A stretch of 64,000 nucleotides of DNA from the NCBI GenBank assembly GCA_964017235.1, contig OZ024936.1, forward strand, positions 59,261,028 to 59,325,027, read 5' to 3'. The position numbers were made by a program, and so were the translations under genes. Source of the DNA: Sabellastarte sp. h YS-2021. Taxonomy: Eukaryota; Annelida; Polychaeta; Sabellida; Sabellidae. Every line of letters begins with the position of its first letter. The stretch's first letter is position 1. This document shows positions 57,552 to 64,000 of the stretch, piece by piece. The notes beneath the pieces are model-generated. The model was not told where the DNA came from. It ran no database searches and was given only the letters and a program-made list of their open reading frames with translations.

Positions 57552-58450
57552 ATTTGAACCAAATCTCCAGTTTTATCTGGGGTCATGCCAGAGCTCTACA
57601 TGCAAGTAAAGTAGAGCGTTCACTGGTAGGCTGGTGTTTACTGCATGGTAGAAAGCCGCTAGAACCAATTCAAAAACAAACAGAACAAATATATGTGTAG
57701 CAAAAGGCTTTCAAAAAATGTGGCCATTACTGAAATATGAACATTTTATTTACTGGTGGCAATAATTGGTAGCCTAGCAGTAGTGGTGATGGACCATTTC
57801 ATGCCCATGTATTATAGTATGTGGTGTATTCTTGTAATTGGAGTTTTCATGGAGCAGTGATTACTGCTATTTAACCCAGGGTTTAGTTTAGGGTTAGGTA
57901 ATTTCGATTCAGATTTAGTGTAATTTTCAAGTGACACCAGGTTTTCTAAATGTGAGGTTAATTGATATTTTATTCAACAACAAACTAATGTATCATTCAT
58001 GTAACCAGGCAAAATTCAGTTTTTCAGTGTGACAGAATGCTGTCTTTCTTATTTTCAGGTTTTTTAATGTTTTTTTTTCATGTCTTTCTCATGAGTAATT
58101 TTTGTGCAATAATTTATGAGTTAAACTCAAGCTATATAGTGTAATCCTGGTGTAATACTCAGTTAAACAGTTTAAAATAAAATCAATCCTCATAACTGTC
58201 AGAAGTTGTAATTAGTTTTTTACTATCACAAAAGCCCCATTGGTCACTATTAGGGCTGTGAACGGTTACTTGAGCCTCGATAGACAAGTCGGTCTTTGCT
58301 AGTACTAGAGTCCATTTTAACTACTCGATTACGCAGCGTATTGTATTATTGCCCACAAAATGAAACGTTAGTGTTAAATATGCTACATTTCTGCATTTTC
58401 TCCACATAATACCAATTGAAGTTCTGGTTTTGGCTTAAAAACATATAATT
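57552..58450. other. AT-rich spacer, no gene recognised
   Basis: No coding frame with a domain is visible. The first ~45 bp (AAATCTCCAGTTTTATCTGG, then GGTCATGCC and AGAGCTC) are an inverted match to 53342-53384. A possible repeat start, TAGGGCTGTGAACGG, lies near 58251, but no matching end was found. Confidence 0.5.
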
Positions 58451-58476
58451 GTATCCCCGACGCGAAGCGGGGATAC
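58451..58476. other. Terminal GC-rich hairpin
   Basis: A perfect 9-bp stem GTATCCCCG/CGGGGATAC with an 8-nt loop stands out in AT-rich flanks. It is directly followed by sequence containing GTCCGCGTCTGC. It resembles the end hairpins at 47483 and 61454 in position relative to an element, not in sequence. Confidence 0.75.
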
Positions 58477-58521
58477 TATGGATTCATCATCGTTGTCGTC
58501 CGCGTCTGCAGAGATTTCTTG

Positions 58522-58825
58522 TTAGCGACCTACAGTCCACATTTCTTTCCGGATTTCTTTCATATTTAGCAGGTGGCTTGATATGGTAGAGGACTTGCCA
58601 CCCTATCTTTTTGGTAGGCTTTATGTCTAAATTAGGCCTGTGGTAGACAAAAATGTCTAAAATGTGGAAAATATTGCTTGTTAGCGACCTACAGTCCACA
58701 TTTCTTTCCAGATTTCTTTCATATTTGGCAGGTGGCTTGGTATGCTAGAGGACTCGCCACCCTATCTTTTTGGTAGGCTTTATGTCTAAATTAGGCCAGT
58801 GGTAGACAAAAATGTCTAAAATGCA
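58522..58825 (-). repeat. 159-bp direct repeat, two copies
   Basis: TTAGCGACCTACAGTCCAC starts at 58522 and 58681. Both copies continue with TTTCTTTCATATTT and GGCAGGTGGCTTG and end in TAGACAAAAATGTCTAAAATG. A third partial copy (GGTAGGCTTTATGTCTAAAT) lies at about 60090. Confidence 0.93.
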
Positions 58826-58829
58826 TTAA

Positions 58830-60068
58830 AAGTCAAGAAATCATGCACTAAATCACTTATAACTTGAAAAGTGTTGCATTTAGAGCATTTTGTTAAAATA
58901 TGTTATTCAGCTACTTTTTTCATAGCTACAACATGGTGAGTAACTTGGGTGTCTGTCTCAATAGCTAAGTGAATAATAGCTACTTTTGGGCTTTTCAGTA
59001 ACTTCCATCATGAGTAAAATCACTTGTAACTTGAAAACTATTGCATTTACACAATTTTGTATAAATATGTTATTCAGCTACTTTTGGGTCAGCTATAACA
59101 TAGTAAAATTTCAGACCTGTAGCTCATGGCATAGCTGAGTAATAGGTACTTTTAGGTTATCACTGTTGAGTAAATTACTTATAACTTCAAAAGTATTACA
59201 TTTAGAGTATTTTTGTTTCAATATGTTATTCACCTATTTCAGAGTCAGCTATAACATAGTGAAGTTCCAGACCTGTGGCTCATTGCATAGCTGAGTAATA
59301 GCTACTTTGAAGTTCACACTGTTGAGTAAATCAGTTGTAATTGGAAAACTATTGCATTTACAGAAATTTGTGTAAATATGTTATTCAGCTACTTTTGGGT
59401 CAGCTATAACATAGTGAAATTACAGACCTGTAGCTCATGGCACAACTGAGCAATAGCTATTTTCAGGTACTGACTGTTGAGTAAATGACTTGTAACTTGA
59501 AAAATATTGCATTTGGAGTATTTTGTTAAAATATGTTGTTCACCTACTTTTGGGTCAGCTATAACATCGTGAAATTACAGACTTATAGCTCATGGCATAG
59601 CTGAGCAATAGCTATTTTCAGGTTCTCACTATTGAGTAAATCAGTTGTAACTTGAAAACTATTGCATTTACAGTATTTTGCTTAAATATGTTGTTCACCT
59701 AATTTTGGGTCAGCTATAACATAGAAAAAATTCAGACATGTAACTCATTGCATAGCTGAGTAATAGCTACTTTGAGGTTATCACTGTTGAGTAAATCAGT
59801 TATAACGTGAAAACTATTACATTTACAGTATTTTGTTTAAATATGTTATTCACATAATTTTTGGTCAGCTATAACAGAGTGAAATTGCAGACCTCTATGT
59901 CATGGCATAGCTTACCAATATCTACTTTCAGGTTCTCACTGTTGAGTAAATCATTGTATCCACTGGATAGCCGCAGTGTGTAGAGAGATTTCACCATTAC
60001 CGCTCTAACGAAAAAAGATATTATAGCTAGCCTTCTCAAGTTTGCAAGGTATATTAGAGGGTGCACCA
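58830..60068 (-). repeat. 155-bp array, inverted copy of 48560-49790
   Basis: Units contain ACTATTGCATTTACAG, GTTATTCACCTACTTTTGGG, TCAGCTATAACATAGTGAAA and CAGACCTGTAGCTCATGGCA, the reverse complement of the array at 48.6-49.8 kb. Even the diverged terminal unit (ACATGGTGAGTAACTTGGGT, GAAATCATGCAC) is shared, so the two loci descend from one array. Confidence 0.93.
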
Positions 60069-60114
60069 CAGTATTCTGTTGGTAGGCTTTATGTCTAAAT
60101 TAGGCCTGTGGCTA

Positions 60115-60855
60115 AATTACTTGCCTACTAAAAATGAGTAATTCTGCATTTTCTCTAAAAGTATTGCAGATAGCAAATTTTTCTTAAATAACTCATTCAC
60201 CTACTTTTGGGAGAGCTTTCACATACTGAAGTTCCAGACCTGTAGGTAATTACTCACCTACTCAAAATGAGTAAATGCAAATTATCTCTAAAAGTATTGC
60301 AGATAGCCAATTTTTGTCAACTAACTCCTTCACCTACTTTTGGGAGAGCTTTCACTTGGTGAAGTTTCAGACCCGTAGGTAATTACTCGCCTACTGAAAA
60401 TGAGTAAATGCTAATTATCTCTAAAAGTATTCCCGATAGCCAATTTTTGTCAAATAACTCCTTCACCTACTTTTGGGAGACCTTTCACTTGGTGAAGTTT
60501 CAGACCTGTAGCTAATTATTCACCTACTCAAAATGAGTAAATGCTAATTATCTCTAAAAGTATTGCAGATATCCAATTCTTATCAAATAACTCATTCATC
60601 TACTTTTAGGAGAGCTTTCACATGGTGAAGTTTCAGACCCGTAGGTAATTACTCACCTACTGAAAATGAGTAAATTCGAATTATCTCTAAAAGTATTGTA
60701 GATAGCCAATTTTTCTCAAATAACTCATTCGCCTACTTTTGAGAGAGCTTTCACTTGGTGAAGTTTCAGACCCGTAGCTAATTATTCACCTACTCAAAAT
60801 GAGTAAATGCGAATTATCTCTAGAAGTATTGCAGATAGCCAATTTTTCTCAAATA
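60115..60855 (-). repeat. 133-bp tandem array, about six copies
   Basis: The phrase C(A/G)CCTACT(C/G)AAAATGAGTAAA recurs at 60122, 60255, 60388, 60521, 60654 and 60787, exactly 133 bp apart. Units share CACCTACTTTTGGGAGAGC, TTCAGACC(T/C)GTAG and GAGTAAATGC with the 155-bp family, so the two arrays are diverged relatives with a length difference of ~22 bp. Confidence 0.95.
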
Positions 60856-60859
60856 ACTC

Positions 60860-61085
60860 ATTAATATGAAAACAACTTATAGGAAGTCATGGGCTGCAAA
60901 TCTTTTCATGTGGTCAGATTTGACCTTGGGCCCCTCCTGCTTCTTATTGGTCCTAGAGGTTTGCAATGTGAAAACGACTTATAGGAAATCATGGGCTGCG
61001 AATCTTTTGATGTGGTCAGACTTCACCTTGGGCCCCTGCTACGGGGTCAAATAAGGGTAGCCAAACTTAAAAGTGCTTTCAGCTT
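60860..61085 (-). repeat. Inverted partial copies of the 147-bp family
   Basis: Two units carry ATAGGAA(G/A)TCATGGGCTGC, GTGGTCAGA(T/C)TT and CACCTTGGGCCCC, which are reverse complements of the 147-bp units at 47.76-48.48 kb. They differ more from those units than the latter do from each other. Confidence 0.85.
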
Positions 61086-61174
61086 GCTTATTAACGAAAA
61101 ATGCTGTTTATCTTCTAAACTATGTTAGTTGGCCTTTGTCGGTGGATACATCCAGCATCTGGCCACAGATGCAT

Positions 61175-61447
61175 CCTTAGTCTAGTTTACTCCATATTTT
61201 ATAATAGCTGGTTAAATAGAAAACTTTTTTCTTCAAGAGTTTCATTACCATTTGTTTACAGAAAACTTCTAATGGTAGGTACTAAATCTTATGATTACTC
61301 AAATTCAGATCGGTTGTCAGAGTGTGGTTACTCAGGTCTGTTTTTTCCCAGCCCTAGTCACCATACCTAATCGTGCTCACCCTCAGCTTTTTTAAATTAA
61401 AGATTTCTAATTTTGACAGAAAATGCTCTCAGTGCTTCATAGATAAT
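61175..61447. other. Short spacer between elements, no gene
   Basis: AT-rich sequence with an open frame of 82 codons (61122-61370) that begins inside the preceding repeat element and has no recognisable domain. Confidence 0.45.
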
Positions 61448-61451
61448 TAAG

Positions 61452-62415
61452 TGTCCCGCAAGGGACGCTTGTTTGGATATGGGAGAAAATCAGGCTCCGC
61501 TGGCTCCACGTTTCGTTTTCCTTATAACTCTGTGACCGTTGGGCGGATTCTTTTCAAATTTGGCAGGTGTATGCAGTAGCCTTGGGGAATTTTTTTTGAA
61601 TATGCTGCAGTGACATTTTGACCAATCAGAGAGGTCACATGACCAAAAATGTCTTTTTTCGATGGCTAAGCTTGTCCGGATGATAACTTGAAAGGGATTT
61701 TAACAATTCACCTGAAACTTGGCAAATACATTCATTCTATTAAAATCTGGAAATCTTTAGATTTTGGCATTGATTGGTTAAAAAATGGCTGAGTAATTAG
61801 TGATTAATTAATCATTATAAATTTTCCAAATAAGGAAAACACAAAAATGCTTATATCTCGAAAACCGTACAAGATAGATCGATTTCGACGAAATTTTTGA
61901 CCCATAGGGTATCTCTGCAGAGTAGCCATCCCAATTTTCAAAAAAAATTTGTCGAATATTTCACAAAAATTGCAAATCACAAAAATGCTTATATCTCGAA
62001 AACCCTACTAGATAGAGCGATTTCGGCGAAATTTTTGACCCACAAGGTATCTCTGCAGAGTAGCCATCCCAAATTTCAAAAAAATTTTGTCTCACCAAAA
62101 TGGCAGCCATTTTGAATTTTCGAATTTTTCGCAAAATTGCAAAACACAGAAATGCTTATATCTTGCAAAGCTGTGCTAGATAGAGTAATTTCAACAAAAT
62201 TTTTGACCCAAGGGTAGCCATCTCAATTTTCAAAACATTTTTGTCTCACCAAAAATGCAAAACACAAAAATGCTTATATCTAGAAAACCGTGCTAGATAG
62301 AGCAGACTACTCAAACTTTGGATGCCACAACAGTATAAGGCTAGAAGCAGAACATTTTCTTTTAAGTTAATACTTTAGCACTCACCTTTATATTTTTTTG
62401 CAAGCGATCCTCTAG
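61452..62415. mobile_element. ~1-kb hairpin-ended element with internal repeats
   Basis: The left end has the hairpin GTCCCGCAAGGGAC (61454-61467) followed by GCTTGTTTGG. The right end, read in reverse, gives CTAGAGGATCGCTTGC (about 62400-62415), inverted similarity to GGGACGCTTG of the left end. The interior has four units starting ATGCTTATATCT near 61848, 61985, 62152 and 62270, each with GATTTCG-GAAATTTTTGACC and CTCTGCAGAGTAGCCATCCC-type phrases. The GCGGATTC/CAAATTTGGCAGGTG segment resembles the end unit of the 58451 element. Probably the same broad class of non-autonomous element. Confidence 0.55.
61847..62330 (+). repeat. Four degenerate 120-165-bp tandem units
   Basis: ATGCTTATATCT(C/T)G or AGAAAACC and GCTAGATAGAG recur with spacings of about 137, 167 and 119 bp. 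CTCTGCAGAG is a perfect 10-bp palindrome in the first two units. Confidence 0.85.
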
Positions 62416-63153
62416 TTATAAAATTGATTATATTCATTGGTAATTTGTTGTGTAACTGTGATTGTCTTCAATTAATTTTAGAGGTGGGCATGAATAGGTA
62501 CACTGCCATTAGCCTTAAAATTGGATATTTTACAGTGGGGGACAGTCTTTTGTGGACAGAACATTATATATTTATGACATAATGGGTCTGATCATGTCTA
62601 TAACAGTGCCTGTCATGTCTATAACACTGTCCTCTGTCTTTCCTATGGTCCTAAGAGTTATATTATGATAATGACAAAATATGTTCTGTCACATTTGTTG
62701 TAAATTTCCTGGCATTCTACCAGTTGCCAAAGTTTATCAGTTGAACTTTTTGTTAAGCAAGTTAGTGTAATACATTTTGCAGCAATATGAAGTCTAACAG
62801 AGATGTTTGACATCCTAGTCTATGAAAAAAGAAAAAAAGTGTTGGAGTGTTATTTTCACAGGCATATTTTCACGAATATTTTAAAGCTTATATTTGAAGG
62901 CTGTTTCATTGGATTTTTACAGCTAGACACTAGTGCTGCAATGAGTTTTTACAAACCAGAGTTTCAAGTCATGGGTGATATATTGAGATCACATTGATCT
63001 GTGCAATTTAAAACTCAAATGTTTTAAAAATAAATTATAAGATACACTTCGGAATCCGTTATTACAAAAAGTCACTTTGGAAACTAACGAAACAATTAAA
63101 CTTGAAGCACAATAATTATTGGTCATGTTGTATTTATATTTATCTTATGCAGG
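62416..63153. other. AT-rich spacer, no gene recognised
   Basis: A 64-codon frame at 62803-62997 has no recognisable domain and no splice or promoter context. No repeats of the window's families are present. Confidence 0.5.
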
Positions 63154-63802
63154 TGTTCCGCTGGAGCCGACAGGCCGGTAACTATGCATTTTTGTAGAGT
63201 CGGGACCAATGTTTACATGGTCGGTTAGAGTCGGTTGCAAGTTATCAGCCTGTCGGGGAGAGTCGGTGAAATATTAAACATGTTTGATATTTTTACGACC
63301 ATTGCCAACCCTTGTATCCAACCCTAATTTCAGCCCCCTAGCAACCGGCCTGTCGGTTAACTTAACAGCCTGTCAATTACACTTCCCGGCTTGTCGGTTA
63401 ATCAAACAGGTCTGTCTGTAACAAGTATCCGGCTTGTCCCAAATATGGACTTCCAGACTGTAAGTGATAACTCACCGACCGTGCGGGAAGTGTTACAGTA
63501 CAGTCAGTAACTTTAGCCGGCCTGTCTGTAAGTGTTCCAGACAGGCCTGTAAAGTTGGTAACTTTAACCGACTGGGTCCTAGAGTCAGGAAAAATTGTAA
63601 CTGACAGGCCGTAAACTGAAACAGACTAGCCGTAAACAATAACCGACAGGCCTGTAACACTAACAGACAAGCCGGGAACTGTAACCGACAGACCGGCAAT
63701 ATTTTTGCATCTTACGGCCTGTCAGTTTCAAAATCTGTGGGTATAAAAAGGCGAGTCGGTAGACACTCTGCGTATATTTGGGCTTTGACTTGTCGAGAGA
63801 CA
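63154..63802 (+). promoter_or_regulatory. Word-rich promoter region, possibly a solo or 5' LTR
   Basis: The region is GC-richer than its surroundings and packed with variants of CCGACAGGCCTGTAAC in both orientations (for example near 63167, 63351, 63525, 63540, 63601, 63645, 63716). A TATA box follows at 63742. If read as an LTR, it runs from TGTTCCG (63154) to CA (63802), followed by two bases and TGGTGTGCAG (63805 on) at the place of a primer-binding site. I cannot match that to a tRNA, and no second LTR or gag/pol is in view. A pol II promoter with repeated operator-like sites is the alternative. Confidence 0.4.
63742..63750 (+). promoter_or_regulatory. TATA box TATAAAAAG
   Basis: GGGTATAAAAAGGCGAG is an excellent metazoan TATA box with GC-rich flanks. 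Transcription would start near 63772-63780. It is the strongest core-promoter match I saw in the window. Confidence 0.6.
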
Positions 63803-63825
63803 ACTGGTGTGCAGCTTTGATTTTA

Positions 63826-64000
63826 GGCAGAAGGAGAAAGATTGAAGTACCCAGAGATACTCAACCACAGTTTGAGTTAGGAGATACAGCTGCGGATATA
63901 GAAAGAAGGAGGGAGAGAGAGGATGGAGAGAGAGAGGGAAGAGAGCCCAGAAAGAGGAGAGAAGAGAGTGCGAACTGACACGGATACTGATGTAGAATCA
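63826..64000 (+). other. Purine-rich leader or 5' end of an unidentified transcript
   Basis: Downstream of the TATA box the sequence becomes GA-rich (GAGGGAGAGAGAGGATGGAG and similar, 63900-63972). One frame stays open for 66 codons from a TTG at 63778 and gives an Arg/Glu-rich low-complexity peptide, but it lacks an ATG in that frame and stops at 63976. The window ends before any coding region can be judged. Confidence 0.35.

Larger units (their letters stand above)
58451..61170 (-). mobile_element. Second satellite-cored element, inverted relative to the first
   Basis: The left end is a hairpin GTATCCCCG-ACGCGAAG-CGGGGATAC (58451-58476). Internal order, read on the minus strand, is: 147-bp-type units, a 133-bp array, a 155-bp array, two 159-bp units and the hairpin. 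A palindrome GCATCTG-GCCA-CAGATGC near 61155-61172 may mark the other end. The 155-bp and 147-bp families and the unique stretch ending the 155-bp array (59945-60060, matching 48560-48680 inverted) tie it to the element at 47483-50182. Non-coding throughout. The right boundary is approximate. Confidence 0.6.

Noticed and set aside
58240-58330. A hAT MITE starting at TAGGGCTGTGAACGG
   Set aside because: Only one possible end is visible, with no matching inverted terminus or 8-bp duplication.
62803-62997. 64-codon frame as an exon
   Set aside because: No recognised domain, no convincing splice sites or promoter, and composition like the surrounding non-coding DNA.
63154-63740. CRISPR-like repeats of GACAGGCCTGTAAC
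   Set aside because: Copies occur in both orientations with irregular spacing and strong variation, so they are not direct repeats with spacers.

Overview
This is animal (metazoan) genomic DNA, not bacterial: there are no operons, the sequence is AT-rich, and it is built almost entirely of satellite DNA, non-LTR retrotransposons, tRNA-derived SINEs and non-autonomous DNA transposons. The mix suggests a marine invertebrate, with a bivalve or other mollusc as the leading guess: L1/Tx1-like and CR1/L2-like LINEs, the latter with a 2A-like peptide, plus tandem-repeat-cored elements with terminal hairpins like the pearl/HINE elements known from bivalves. The species cannot be fixed from sequence alone.

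Layout. 1-30999 is one uninterrupted head-to-tail array of about 46 copies of a ~680-bp satellite monomer. At least four monomer classes occur, here called A, B, C and D, and stretches are organised as an A-C-D higher-order repeat of ~2.04 kb. 31000-34304 is a 3.3-kb non-satellite insertion whose ends carry inverted clusters of a GTTGGTT word. The satellite resumes at 34305-35179, is split by an ~8.5-kb LINE on the minus strand (35180-43663, with a 13-bp target duplication), and ends with diverged copies at 43677-44564.

The LINE is the centre of interest. Its ORF1 (42023-43297) is open over 424 codons. It carries the usual coiled coil and RRM-like core of L1 ORF1 proteins, followed by a C-terminal domain that looks like the UPF0029/IMPACT (YigZ) fold. 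Its ORF2 (endonuclease, reverse transcriptase, C-terminal CCHC-like knuckle) is broken by three homopolymer-associated frameshifts and by a clean SINE insertion with 14-bp target duplications.

44565-53902 is a nest of repeats: degenerate tandem units; a 5.0-kb TIR element (46882-51875, 6-bp duplication) that itself contains a satellite-cored element with 147-bp and 155-bp arrays, a 65-70-bp-arm foldback and a 107-bp array; then a 0.52-kb element with 12-bp duplications and a 0.49-kb MITE with ~98-bp inverted repeats. Between them lies the only candidate piece of a host gene, a possible first coding exon at 52413-52464 below a perfect CRE palindrome.

54130-57551 is a decayed CR1/L2-type LINE on the plus strand, with an N-terminal 2A-like motif, an RT active-site Asp-to-Val change, a 3' stem-loop and a (TTAGA)n tail. 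58451-61170 is a second satellite-cored element related to the first but inverted, with 155-, 133- and 147-bp repeats. 61452-62415 is a third, smaller hairpin-ended element. The window closes with a GC-richer region (63154-63802) packed with a GACAGGC-type word ahead of a strong TATA box. This may be an LTR or a promoter. No complete host protein-coding gene, rRNA, tRNA gene or CRISPR array is supported.
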